A DNA stretch of 64,000 bases from positions 992,001-1,056,000 of the forward strand of contig NW_018344105.1 in the NCBI RefSeq assembly GCF_002099425.1, given 5' to 3'. Within the stretch, counting starts at the first letter, position 1; every line of letters starts with the position of its first letter. The position numbers and the translations under genes were made by a program. Below, piece by piece: positions 24,691 to 34,739 of the stretch. The notes under the pieces were generated by a model. The model saw nothing but the letters and a program-made list of their open reading frames with translations. It was not told the origin of the DNA and did no database searches. Origin of the DNA: Phascolarctos cinereus. Lineage: Eukaryota > Chordata > Mammalia > Diprotodontia > Phascolarctidae.

Positions 24691-25269
24691 CTGTCCACTT
24701 CAAAGGATGTCTCCAGTGACAAGAATTCAAAGGCTTTAGCATTGTTATTTCCATACAGAACACAGATAAAACAGCCAAGCCTTTCCAGTGGCAGGCTATG
24801 ACACTGTGGCCCTTCAACTCAAGATGCAACTAACTTCAGCTGCCCATTCTATTAGACAGGTGATTTGTAATCACTGACCCAATGATAGAAGACCTTTCTT
24901 GAATTTCCTACTTGTCCTTCCCTGCCAAACCTTTAAACTATCTCTATTTCTCCAAGCACAAAAACACACGAACTCTTAGCATGTAGCAACTGACCCAAGT
25001 TATATTACTATGCCCAAATTCCTGTTTGTTATTTCTGTAACAGACATTTGAGGCATCTGTATCAGCTATGCAGTCAATATGCAGATATTTAAAATCCCAG
25101 GGAATCCAAGCTGTACAATTTAGAGTCACAGGATGGAAAGATTAAGAACAGTGAAATTTTTGAAGACATGAACTAGAATTGTAAAGCAGGACTTGAAAAT
25201 ATCTTAGACCAAATGAATCTTCCTTTATCATGGAAGATATTCTGACTTCTTGTTTAGCTCATTCATCTA

Positions 25270-25445
25270 TTGTCTCTCCTTTAATCAATCAACAAACATT
25301 TACTAAGTGCCTACAATGAATATCTAATTGAACCCCATCTTTAAAGGGGAAGAAAACAAAATGTGGCTCTTGCCCAAGGTCACATAACTAGTTAGTAGCA
25401 AAGGCAAGCCTCTGATCCAGGACCCCATGACACCCAAACTACTAC
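25270..25445 (-). repeat. L2-like end followed by antisense MIR scrap
   Basis: CAATCAACAAACATTTACTA with AGTGCCTACAATG is the antisense L2 3' end. GCTCTTGCCCAAGGTCACAT with AGTTAGTAGCAAAGGCAAGC is antisense MIR. The boundary between them is unclear. Confidence 0.55.
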
Positions 25446-26579
25446 TGCTATGTACATTTCAAGGCCTCTTGCAGAAGGTGAATCATCAGTCTCTATTTCA
25501 AAAAAACGAATTTTAAAATTTATTTTTGTTACTGATGTTATATCACCTTCGTTTTTAGTATAACTTTTCCTCCTCCCCTATCTAGCAAATCAACCCCTGT
25601 AACAACAAAAAAAAAAATTAAAAAGAATGAGAAGAGGGAAAAAAGCAGTTCAGAAAAAATAACCAATATACTGATGGAGTCTGACAGAGTATGTGATGCT
25701 CTCTGTACCAATAGTCCCCCACGTCACCACTGAAAGAATGATGGGACATCTTCTCTTCTCTTCTTGAGAAATAAGCTTGATCATTATAATTACACATGAG
25801 TTTTTTTGTTTTGTTTTGTTTGTTCAGAAAATAATTTTTAAGAAACACATATAATAATTTTTGGATACAGCCAATGTGGGAATGTGGGAATTTTGTTCAA
25901 GTACACATATTTATCACGAGGATTCTGGTTTGTTTGTTTTTTAATGTGGAAGGGAGTTTGGAGGAAGAAAAAATATATCTTTGTTCACAGGAAGGAAGGA
26001 GGGAAGGAAGGAAGGAAGGAAGAACCTGTGAGATAACCAACATAAAAAAAAAATTCACGTGAAATTCTCCAAAGACCAACTATGTGTTTCAATAGTAAAG
26101 TTGCTTTGCTAAATCAGAGAGTTAAGCAAGATCTTTTTCAAAATGTCTGACACAATATGGACACTATTTCCAACAATGATAGGAGTTCTCAATAAAAGTA
26201 CTGAAGTTTTATTTGTTAATTCTTAATAGACTACATTCTAATATTTAAAGACCAAATATTGCAAAGAAACATACAAGCCAACTCACTCTCACAAGTACAA
26301 AAGAGGGGTGTGTTCAGTCAGTTGTCAAATCTTCACCTGTTGGTTTGCAAACATGATAAAATGCTGACTACCATCCATAGAGACTCTTTGTCTCATGCTG
26401 CAACCTACATTCTGGCTCTCTGGCTCGCTCTCTCGCTCTCTCTTTTTAACTCCAAAGACATTAAATACGTATAATGAGGTTGATTTAATGCATGAATACA
26501 CAAAGCATCTGTGATTTCCTCTGCGGTGGGAACTCCCACTGTGATAACTTCGTGCAACCTGTCGAGGAATTAGTAGATA
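25446..26579. other. Unassigned sequence with low-complexity tracts
   Basis: It holds A-runs near 25,600-25,625, a T/G-rich run at 25,800-25,822, a GGAA repeat at 25,989-26,022 and a CTCT-rich run at 26,395-26,445. No gene is supported; the small frames are low-complexity. Confidence 0.4.
25989..26022. repeat. (GGAA)n tetranucleotide repeat
   Basis: About eight GGAA units with one GGGA interruption. GGAA is the core of ETS-factor sites, but nothing else here suggests regulatory use. Confidence 0.92.
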
Positions 26580-26716
26580 AGTCTCTAGAAGCAGAGAGAG
26601 ATTAAGGGACTTGTCCAGGGTGACACAACTATTAAATGGCAAGGGCAATACCTGAACTCAGGTCTTCCTGACTCCAAGCCCTGCACTTCACCAATTCCAC
26701 TCTGCTGCCGTGATTC
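26580..26716 (-). repeat. MIR, antisense
   Basis: AGAGAGAGATTAAGGGACTT, GTCCAGGGTGACACAACTAT, CTGAACTCAGGTCTTCCTGA and CACTCTGCTGCC form a long antisense MIR. Confidence 0.78.
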
Positions 26717-27129
26717 AAAAGTGTGTGGACCTGCTACCAAGAATGAGGAATAAGAGATGTATTGCTCACATGCTACAAAGGTATCCATGGAAGGGAAAGA
26801 AATTTAAAGGAAGGGTCTCAAACTGGGGGGACTCCCAGGGACCAATGTATGGTAGACAAGGACAAGAGAACCACTAGATGAGGAGTGGTTGGGTTGTGCC
26901 CTACACGGGGAGAATCCATGTCAATGAGATTGACTGAAGTAAAGAAGAAATGGAAAATCCTAAAGCCCCCAAATTTCATAATTGCCAATTAGCCTTTGAA
27001 TTTAAATAAAAACTACAGATTGACAACCCGCTTTACAAAACGGGGTGTGTGTGTCTGCATCTATCTGTGTCTGTGTGTGTCATTACGTTCCCTATAGATA
27101 TTAATGCATTAAAGGGCTAGTCAAATGAG
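26717..27129. other. Unassigned single-copy sequence
   Basis: A short TG-rich stretch lies at 27,044-27,080. Nothing else is recognised. Confidence 0.4.
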
Positions 27130-27914
27130 TCCCAAATCTACGCCTCCAGCCCTGAGCTCTTCTCAGCTCTAACTGCCTGCTGGACATCTCAAACTCAACA
27201 GGCTTAAAATACAACTCCTAGACTCCCCTCTACCCCCAAACCTATCCTTTCTCTAAACTTCCTTATTTCTGTTGAGGGAACTATCATCCTCCCAGGCTCC
27301 AAGGTTCATCATCACAGAATTATCCTTGACAATTCTGTCTCTTTTACTTTCCTACATCTAGTCAGATGCACTACATCTCTCCTATACACGTGTCCCCTTC
27401 TTTCCACTCACATAGTCTCTGCCTTCATCACCTTCCACCTGGATGGCTAGACTAGCTTCCCAAATGGTTTCTGGACTTTATGGCTTTTTCCTCTCCAATC
27501 CGTCCTCCATATGGCTGCCAAAGTGCTATTCTAAAATAAAATTCTCATCATATCACCCCCCACCCCAGCCATTACTGGCTCCCTATTGCCTCTAGTCTAC
27601 AACAGAAAATCTTCCCATGTCATTTAAAGCCCTTTACAATCTGCCTCCCACTGAGTCTTCCAGTCTTATTTCATATGACTTCTCTTCATACATTATCTGC
27701 TGCAATCCAGGTGGCCTGCTTGCCATTCTGCATATATGATATTTCATTTCTTACCTCCAAGTCTTTGCAAAAGTGGTCCCCTCACAACTTCAGGCATCAC
27801 CTCCTGTCCCTCTCCCCTCCACTCCATGGAAGCTCATGGAGGGTGACAATCTTTCATTGTTGTCTTTGTTTTATACAATGCATAGCACATAGCAGACACC
27901 TAATGGGTTGAAGA
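27130..27914 (+). repeat. L2-superfamily LINE relic, 3' part, about 0.8 kb
   Basis: Long L2-like 3' sequence: GCTGGACATCTCAAACTCAA, CATATGGCTGCCAAAGTGCT, CCATTACTGGCTCCCTATTG, TTTAAAGCCCTTTACAATCT and the end CAATGCATAGCACATAGCAG. It is the longest ancient LINE stretch in the window. It is 5'-truncated and encodes nothing intact; the 78-codon frame at 27,675-27,911 is repeat-derived. An L3 rather than L2 assignment is possible. Confidence 0.78.
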
Positions 27915-28029
27915 AAACTGAGCTCCTGAATTGTACATCTCAGGTACCCAGGGTACCACTGAGCAAGCCCTTAGAAGCCCTAAGAGTTACTAGGTCTGCT
28001 GACTGAGGAAGTGAACTCACTGCAATAAT

Positions 28030-28160
28030 GCTGATAGTGACGATGATGATAAACTGGCATGCATCTAGTGCTTTAAGTTTGCAGGCTGGGGAGGTAGACA
28101 CATTTTACATTTTACAGATAAGGGGGATGAGGTCCAGAAAAGAAGTAACACGCTGCTTCC
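28030..28160 (-). repeat. MIR scrap, antisense
   Basis: GCATCTAGTGCTTTAAGTTT with TTTTACAGATAAGGGGGATG and GGTCCAGAAAAGAAGTAAC, a decayed antisense MIR. Confidence 0.5.
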
Positions 28161-28265
28161 CTCTTTGGATGAAGAGTTGTTTCTTCATTATAAATTATTA
28201 TTTTAAAATATAAAGTATGAAATATAAGGAATATAAAAATATGAAATAGTACCTTAATAGTCAGC

Positions 28266-28468
28266 AGGCTAGACAGAGGTGGGGAACCTTTGACCTCAAG
28301 GCCACATGTAGCTCTCTAGGTCCTAAGTGTATCCCCTTGACTGAATCCAAACTTCACAGGACAAATCCTTTTGGGATTTAGTTTGGATTCAGTCAAAGGG
28401 CCACACTTGAGGACCTAGAGGGCTACATGTGGCCTCCAGGCTGCAGGTTCCCCACCCCCGGCTAGGAC
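28266..28468. mobile_element. Palindromic hAT-like MITE, copy 2
   Basis: The element (28,274-28,460, 187 bp) starts CAGAGGTGGGGAACC and ends GGTTCCCCACCCCCG. Halves are reverse-complementary: GACTGAATCCAAACTTCACA on the left faces TTTGGATTCAGTC on the right. The flanks share GGCTAG but the 8-bp duplication is imperfect (AGGCTAGA/GCTAGGAC). No coding capacity. Confidence 0.8.
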
Positions 28469-29069
28469 ATGCTCTAGGAACAGAGTAGCATCTAGTCTTG
28501 GTTTTTTGGATGCTGAGCTCAAAAGCATCATGTACCTGGGCTGGGCGGGGACCCCCCAAAGCATACATTCACTCACTGCAATGAGAACTGCTACCCTTGG
28601 TCCCCAAAAGAGAGGAGGAAATGCATCTCACCCTACTTTGAGATGAAAGAGTTGGGAGGAGGGGGACTAGGGATGCACCATTCTTCATGCACTGCCATAA
28701 ATGGGACTGTGTCAGGTGCTTTTGCTCAATTGTTTTTCTATGCTGGTGGGGGGAGGGAGAGCCATCTGTTGTGCATAGCAGGTGGGGAATGGGGAGAGAA
28801 AAAATCCAGAAATAGCAGCGATGTAAAAACTACGGATATTACTAAATCTTATTTTTAAAACACAAATAAGAGCATTCACTGAACATTACCTGCTGCTGAC
28901 ATGCTGAGTTTTGTTTTCCTGGGAAGTCCTACTAACAAGCAGTCTTGAAGGTACATTCTGCTCTCCAAAGGCAGAGAGAGAAAAGGAGCCCACAAAGATG
29001 CCATGCAGGGACACCCTTGCTGGCCCACCTCTGAGCCAACCCTCCAAGATCTGCAAAGCCCTTAGGGGA
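28469..29069. other. Unassigned single-copy sequence
   Basis: G-rich runs at 28,645-28,670 and 28,745-28,760 are the only notable composition. No exon or repeat is recognised. Confidence 0.35.
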
Positions 29070-29170
29070 GAGATAAGCCAAGTGTTCTTACTTCTATTAG
29101 ACAGATGAGGAAACTGAGGCTCTGAGAGGGGAAGTCGTTTACCCATGATTCCATGGCTACCCAGTGGCAT
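29070..29170 (-). repeat. MIR fragment, antisense
   Basis: AGACAGATGAGGAAACTGAG with GCTCTGAGAGGGGAAGTCG, ending near CCATGGCTACC. Confidence 0.65.
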
Positions 29171-29695
29171 ATCACTCAACACATCCCCATGCACAAGCTC
29201 CCGTAGCCACCCATCCAGTCACCTAGGGAAGTCAGGGAAGACATCCTGGCCATTTTCCTGGCCCATGGCACTGTTCCTCCTCTCCAGGAAAAGGCAGATT
29301 GTGGGAACACACCAGCCTGTTTATACCACAGTACCACCTCCTTCTCCCTGACCTCAGCATCTAGACACACAAACGGAAGAGGCGCAACTATTTTCATAAG
29401 CTAGCAAAGTCACCAGACCACCAGGGACTCTGCAGAAAGAAGCACTAACAATTCATGCTCTAATGGGTTTCTCTTTGTTTTGGGAGCGTGGGCAGTTTTA
29501 CTGACCCAACAGCCAAGATGTGTGCCCACAGGACTCCTTTCCTTGGAGAGCGCTCCCTTGAGAACACAGAGCCAGCACTGGGGCTCCCCTTTCCCCTAAC
29601 CATCAGCGCCATAGCCAATTGGTTGCTATCTCCAGTCTTGGGGCCTCTGCACAGACTGTCCCCCAAAGCAGGAAAGTACAAGACGGTTGTCACCT
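29171..29695. other. Unassigned single-copy sequence
   Basis: Overlapping open frames on both strands (up to 134 codons, 29,488-29,892) are caused by moderate GC content. No domain, signal peptide or splice-bounded exon is seen, and the 3' end of the longest frame runs into an L2-like stretch. Confidence 0.35.
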
Positions 29696-29892
29696 CATCT
29701 CTGCCTCACACAATGTCTGGCTTGTCTCAAAAGTCATCTCCTACAACAAGGCCCATCCTGATCCCCCAATGTGCTTGTGCTCTCCCTCCCCAAAATTATT
29801 TTCTATTTACTTGGTACACAGCTTATGTTTCTTCATCTGTGTTCACCTTTGCCCATGCCCTGGGATATAGTCAAGGGAGGAATACAGTTTAG
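29696..29892 (+). repeat. L2-like fragment, sense
   Basis: AAAGTCATCTCCTACAACAA, CCCATCCTGATCCCCCAATG and CTATTTACTTGGTACACAGC fit the L2 3' region, diverged. It immediately precedes antisense L2 sequence. Confidence 0.5.
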
Positions 29893-29895
29893 ATC

Positions 29896-30180
29896 TGTGC
29901 TTTAGGAAGATCACCTTGACAAGTGAACAGAGGATGGACTGGAGGGGAGAGAAACTTGAGGCAAGGAGGTAAACCAGCAGACCACTGCAACAGTCTAGGA
30001 GTCCAGGCATGAGGAGCTGACAGTCTGTACTAGAGTAGTGGCAGGGTCAGAGGAGAGAAAGGGGTGTATGTGAGATAAGTTACAAAGGTAGAAATAACCA
30101 GACTTGACAAGGATTGCCTATGGGGAAGAGGAGGAGGTACAAACAGAATGTTGGGAGAGATCTAAGAAAGTAAAGTTTAC
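29896..30180 (-). repeat. L2 LINE relic, antisense, first copy
   Basis: GTGCTTTAGGAAGATCACCT, GAGGATGGACTGGAGGGGAG and CACTGCAACAGTCTAGGAGT correspond to the complement of the L2 3' region. The right edge at about 30,180 is placed where the next copy appears to begin. Confidence 0.7.
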
Positions 30181-30780
30181 TTCTCCTAAGAAGGTCAGTT
30201 AAGGAATCATGGATGAGGAGGCATATGACCTATGTCTTCAAGAATGGGAGGAATTAGGCACATAGAGCTATAGGAGGAAGGAGGTGCTGGCAGAAGGAAA
30301 GACTGGAAATTGTATGTGAAATAAAGTTATAGGAATGAGGTTGGGAAAATCAGGCTGGGGCCAATTAATGGAGGGTCCTAAATAGCACAACAAAGATTTT
30401 GATTTTGATCCTACAGACAATACTACCTTGGTGACCTTGAGCAAGTAACTAAACCTCCCTGGGTCTCAATTTTATCAACTGCAAAATGAAGGCTTTAGAC
30501 TATGTGGTATCTGTGACTTCCAGCTCTACATGTGTGATTATATAAACTATGGAATGGAAAGTTTGGGGGTAGGTGAGAGATATAACCAAACTTGTGCATG
30601 AGGAAGATTAATTTGGCAGCTATGGGAACAATGAGGCTTGGAGAGAGCAGAAAATGGAGGCAGTGAGGCCAGTAAGGAGGTTACTATAATAGTCCCAGCA
30701 ATAATCAATGCAGAGATGGCCCAGAAGAAGAATGGGACTTAGCAAATGAGGAAGGAGTGGAAGAGGGATCCAGGTTCATA
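30181..30780 (-). repeat. L2 LINE relic, antisense, second copy, split by a MIR
   Basis: Left part 30,181-30,420 ends GATTTTGATCCTACAGACAA. Right part resumes at about 30,544 with TATGGAATGGAAAGTTTGGG, then GAGGAAGATTAATTTGGCAG and GGTTACTATAATAGTCCCAG. The two parts are collinear with one L2, interrupted by the MIR at 30,421-30,543. Confidence 0.72.
30421..30543 (+). repeat. MIR nested in L2
   Basis: CTTGGTGACCTTGAGCAAGT, AACCTCCCTGGGTCTCAATT and AAAATGAAGGCTTTAGAC are MIR in sense orientation. Position inside an otherwise continuous L2 shows it inserted later than the L2. Confidence 0.75.
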
Positions 30781-30791
30781 AACCTCGATGG

Positions 30792-31066
30792 CTAGGAAGC
30801 CTGCTGTGTTGCTTACTCATTTTCACTTGTGTCTACCTCTTCATGACCTCATTTGGGGTTTTCTTGGCAAAGGTACTGGAGTGGTTTGCCATTTCCTTCT
30901 CCAGCTTATTTTACAAATGAGAAAACTAAGGCCAATGGGACAAAGTAACTTGCCCAGGGTCCCACAATTAGGAAGTGTCTGAGACTGGATTTGAATTCAG
31001 GTCTTCCTGACATCAGCCCTGGCACTCTATCCACTGCAGCGCCACCTAACTGCCTTGTCTAGGAAG
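30792..31066 (-). repeat. Long-form marsupial SINE, minus strand
   Basis: Body 30,800-31,058. Reverse-oriented, it reads from the 3' part (CACTTGTGTCTACCTCTTCA, GGTTTTCTTGGCAAAGGTAC, GGAGTGGTTTGCCATTTCCT) to the tRNA-like head (CTGGCACTCTATCCACTGCA, GCGCCACCTAACTGCC). CTAGGAAG occurs at both ends (30,792-30,799 and 31,059-31,066), a candidate duplication of 8 bp. The extra 3' block is absent from the short-form copies. Confidence 0.85.
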
Positions 31067-31102
31067 ATGGTAGTGTCTTTAACAAAAACAGGAGCATTAG
31101 GA

Positions 31103-31966
31103 GGCGGAGCCAAGATGGCAGAGTAAAAGCAGTGAGTGACCTGCTTGAGCTCTCCCCCAAAGCCCTCCAAATACCTATAAAAAATGGCTCTAAACAAATT
31201 CTAAAGCAGTAGAACCCACAAAAAGAGAGAGTGAACCAAATTTCCAGCCCAAGACAATCTGGGTGATTGATCGCAAAGCTATATCGCTCCAGACGGAGAG
31301 ATGGAGCTTAGTGTGGCGTGGGCGCGCAGGCCACAGGGAACCTGGAGCAGGCCTGAGGGGACTGAATCACCAGCAGCTGTGGCAGCTTCCAGACCTCTCA
31401 ACCCACAAATTCCAAAGACAACTTAGAAGGTCAGTGGGAAAAGTCTGTTTCTGCAGTGAGAGGAGCTAGGTCTCAGAGCCAGTTCCAAAGCACAGAGTGC
31501 AGAGCACAGAGCAGGGGCGCCGGGGCGGTGGCTGCATCCTGAGCTTCTGGCCCACAGACTTAGGGGGAATCCAGTGGCTGATCAGAGAGGGATTTCAGAG
31601 ATCTCTTCACCAGTGCTGAGGCAAATCTCTTGCTTTGCCTGTATTTGGATCTGGGTCACAGTTCTGGGCGGCAGTGCTGGGGTGAGGAGAAGCCATGGCT
31701 TGATGGAGCTTGGAGTGGCTGTGGAGAGAAACCCCTCCTCACAGTTACAGGACAGAAAGGAGTACTTGTAGTTCCAGGCCAGGAAAGGAGTAAACACCTC
31801 GCCCCTTATCATACCACTTTGGAAGAACTAAAAATTTACAGGGCCCTACAAGTATCTCTGAAAACAGCTGTACAAACCCCCGAAGCTTGGGACAGTACAT
31901 TCTCCACATTGGAAGCAGACTCTTACCTTAACAAAGAGTTTAAAACTCAAGTAATTGGCCAGGATC
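31103..31966 (+). promoter_or_regulatory. L1-type 5'UTR and internal promoter of the HAL1-like element
   Basis: CAAGATGGC at 31,111-31,119, close to the first base, is a YY1-type site of the kind used to place L1 transcription starts. The following 850 bases are GC-richer than the surroundings and contain short frames (to 128 codons) with no known domain. The extent is set by the duplication on the left and the ORF1 start on the right. Confidence 0.65.
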
Positions 31967-33037
31967 ATGAGCAAGCAGCGCAAAAAGAGTCAGACTATAT
32001 TATCTTACTTCGGTGAAAAAGAAGATCAAAATATACAACCAGAAGACAACAAAGTCAAAGCTCCTACATCCAAAGCCTCCAAGAAAAATATGAATCAGTC
32101 CCAGGCCTTGGAAGAGCTCAAAAGGGATTTTGAGAAGCAAGTAAGAGAAGTAGAGGAAAAACTGGAAGAGAAATGAGAGTGATGCAAGAAAATCATGAAA
32201 AACAAGTCAACAGCTTGCTAAAGGAGACCCAAAAAAATACTGAAGAAAATAACACCTTAAAAAAAGCCTAACCCAAATGGCAAAAGAGGTCCAAAAACCA
32301 ATGAGGAGAAAAATGCCCTAAAAAGAAAAATTGGCCAAATGGAAAAGGAAGTCCAAAAGATTACTGAAGAAAATACTTCCTTAAAAATTAGAAGAGCAAT
32401 TGGAAGCTAGTGACTTTATGAGAAATCAAGACACTGTAAAACAAATCCAAAAGAATGAAAAATTAGAAAACAATGTGAAATATCTCATTGGAAAAACAAC
32501 TGACCTGGAAAATAGATCCAGGAGAGAGAATTTAAAAATTATTGGACTATCTGAAAGCCATGATCAAAAAAAGAGCCTAGACATCATCTTTCAAGAAATT
32601 ATCAAGGAAAACTGCCCTGATATATTAGAACCAGAGGGCAAAATAGAAATTGAAAGAATCCACATCTCCTCCTGAAAGAGATCCCCAAAGGAAAACTCCT
32701 AGGAATATTGTAGCCAAATTCCAGAGTTCCCAGGTCAAGGAGAAAATATTACAAGCTGCCAGAAAGAAACAATTCAAGTACTGTGGAAACACAATCAGGA
32801 TAACACAAGATTTAGCAGCTTCTACATTAAAGGACCAGGGCATGGAATATAATATTCCGGAGGGCAAAGGAGATAGGATTACAACCAAGAATCACCTACC
32901 CAGCAAAACTGAGTATAATCCTTCAGGGGAAAAAATGGTCATTCACTGAAAAAGAGGACTTTCAAGCATTCTTGATGAAAAGACCAGAGCTGAATAGAAA
33001 ACTTGACTTTCAAATACAGGACTCAAGTGGAACATGA
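31967..33037 (+). pseudogene. Broken L1/HAL1 ORF1 (RNA-binding coiled-coil protein)
   Basis: The start is MSKQRKKSQTILSYFGEKED at 31,967, with a Lys/Glu-rich coiled coil about 32,095-32,400 (ALEELKRDFEKQVREVEEKL). The RRM follows: LENRSRRENLKIIGLSE near 32,500 and RKTPRNIVAKFQSSQVKEKI near 32,690. The C-terminal domain ends EDFQAFLMKRPELNRKLDFQ with a natural-looking stop at 33,035-33,037. Intact ORF1p forms trimers that coat L1 RNA. Stops at about 32,174, 32,269 and 32,673 and shifts between 32,270-32,400 and near 32,880-32,940 make it non-coding today. Confidence 0.85.
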
Positions 33038-33191
33038 AGAGGTAAACAGGAAAGAGAAATCATAAGAGACTTATTAAGATTGAACTGTTTACATTCCTGC
33101 ATGGAAAGATGATATTTATAACTCATGAGACCTTTTCAGTATTAGGGTACTTGGAGGAAAAATTATATGTATGTAGATAGATAGATAGATG

Positions 33192-33226
<35 letters not shown>

Positions 33227-34061
33227 TAGAGGCACAGGGTGAGTTGAAGATTAAGGGGTCATATCTGGAGAATAAAATTAAGGGATGAGAGGATTATACT
33301 AGGAGAAGAAAGGGAGAGGTAGAATGGGTAAATTATCTCACAAAAAAAAACAGAAAAGAAAAGGCTCTTACAGTGGAGGGAAAATGGGGGAAGGTGAGAG
33401 GGAATGAGTGAATCTTATTCTCATAGGATTTGGCTTAAGGAGGGAATAACATACACATTCAATTGGGTATGGAAATCTGTCTTACCCTACAGGAAAATAG
33501 GGGGGAAGGGGACAAGAGAGCAGGGGGATGATAGAGAGGAGGGCAGATTGGGAAAGGGGGTAATCAGAAGCAAATACTTCTGAGGAGGGACAGGGTCAAA
33601 AGAAAGAATAGAATAAATGGGGGGCAGGATAGGATTAAGGGAAATAGAGTTAGTTTTTCACAACATGTCTACTATGGAAGTGTTTTGCATAACTGCACAT
33701 GTATAACCTATATTGAGTTGCTTGCCTTTTCAATGAGGGTGGGTGGGGAGGGAGGAAGGGAGAAAATTTGGAACCCAAAGTTTTAAAAACATGTTTAAAA
33801 AAATGTTTTCACATGCAACTGGGAAATAAGAAATGCAGGAAATGGGGTACAGAAGTCTATCCTGCCCTACAGGAAAATAGAAGGGGAAGGATAAGAGAAG
33901 GGGGGAGAGATAGAAGAGAGGCAGACTAGGGGAAGGGTATTCAGAATGCATGCCATCTTGGGGCTGGGGGAGGGGCGAGATGGGGTGAAAAATTGGAACT
34001 CAAAATCTTGTGGAAGTAAATGTTGAAAACTAAAAACAAACAAATTTATATAAAAAAAAAT
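33038..34061 (+). repeat. 3' region of the HAL1-like element with internal duplication
   Basis: Two related purine-rich blocks occur. Block 1 starts about 33,463 (CTGTCTTACCCTACAGGAAA) and ends with TTTGGAACCCAAAGTTTTAA. Block 2 starts about 33,843 (CTATCCTGCCCTACAGGAAA) and ends with ATTGGAACTCAAAATCTTGT. Each block looks like a whole L1-type 3' terminus. A GATA microsatellite (33,174-33,228) lies upstream. Confidence 0.7.
33174..33228. repeat. (GATA)n microsatellite
   Basis: About thirteen GATA units with one GA-type interruption near 33,190. It must have expanded inside the HAL1-like element after or during insertion. Confidence 0.95.
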
Positions 34062-34074
34062 AGGAGCATTAGGA

Positions 34075-34739
34075 AGAGAGAGAGGTTCCATGGGGCAGAT
34101 GAGACTAGAAATGAATTTGTTGCAAGTTAAATTCTGGGCTCACATGCTCCACAAGATATTTAAGGTGTTGGCAGGACACATGGGAGAAGTCAGTAGTCAT
34201 TTCTCAGACTTCCTATCTGATTAGCAGTCTGAAGACGGTCATGGCAAGAAGCGTCCTTTAGCTCAAATAAAGAACACAGGCAAGGTGGAGGGCACCCATT
34301 TGGTTGCCTGCAATCAAGTGAAACATATTTCTTCCATCTAATTCCCAAAATCTAGATCATACTTTAGTGGCTTAAGAATGGCTACTGACCACCTGTGTAC
34401 CCATCAGTGAATAGGATTCCCCCTTTATACAATCTCTGACATTCTGGTTTTTTAAAAATCTCTAATTCAATTTCATAAAAGGCGAGGCAAACCCAAGGAG
34501 TCCCTTCTTTCATGCCACTAATTCGATTGGTCACTGTGAGCTGAACACACACCCAGACATGTTGCATTTAATCCAAATCATCCCCAAATTAAAACAAATT
34601 AAAACAAAACACTCTTACAGTGGGTAGGCAGCCACTATCACTCTTCAAAGCTATTTTGGATAAGTGAGATAAAGCCCATTTTCAAAGCCCTGGTGACTTA
34701 GATGTTAAAGAGGAGTAGTAAATCCACTTCCCCAAATTG
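34075..34739. other. Unassigned single-copy sequence
   Basis: Directly 3' of the HAL1-like insertion. No repeat words or exon are recognised. It is AT-moderate with a few CpGs. Confidence 0.4.

Larger units (their letters stand above)
31090..34074 (+). mobile_element. HAL1-like L1 element (ORF1 only) with perfect 13-bp target duplication
   Basis: AGGAGCATTAGGA is present at 31,090-31,102 and 34,062-34,074, so the insertion 31,103-34,061 (2959 bp) is preserved end to end. It starts GGCGGAGCCAAGATGGCAGA like an L1 promoter, has a 5'UTR of about 860 bp, a broken ORF1, and a purine-rich 3' region ending in a short A-tail. No endonuclease or reverse transcriptase (ORF2) sequence lies between ORF1 and the 3' region. 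That architecture matches half-L1 (HAL1) elements. An alternative is an L1 that lost ORF2 by deletion. Confidence 0.85.

Noticed and set aside
28274-28460. MicroRNA precursor
   Set aside because: The hairpin is explained by a palindromic MITE present in three copies with hAT-type ends.
29488-29892. 134-codon plus-strand frame
   Set aside because: Its 3' third lies in L2-like sequence and overlapping frames exist on the other strand and another plus frame; no domain.
31630-32016. 128-codon frame in the HAL1-like 5'UTR as a separate gene
   Set aside because: Lies wholly in the element's 5'UTR and overlaps the ORF1 start in another frame; no known domain.
33174-33228. CRISPR-like array
   Set aside because: Pure tetranucleotide tandem repeat with no spacers, in a vertebrate genome.
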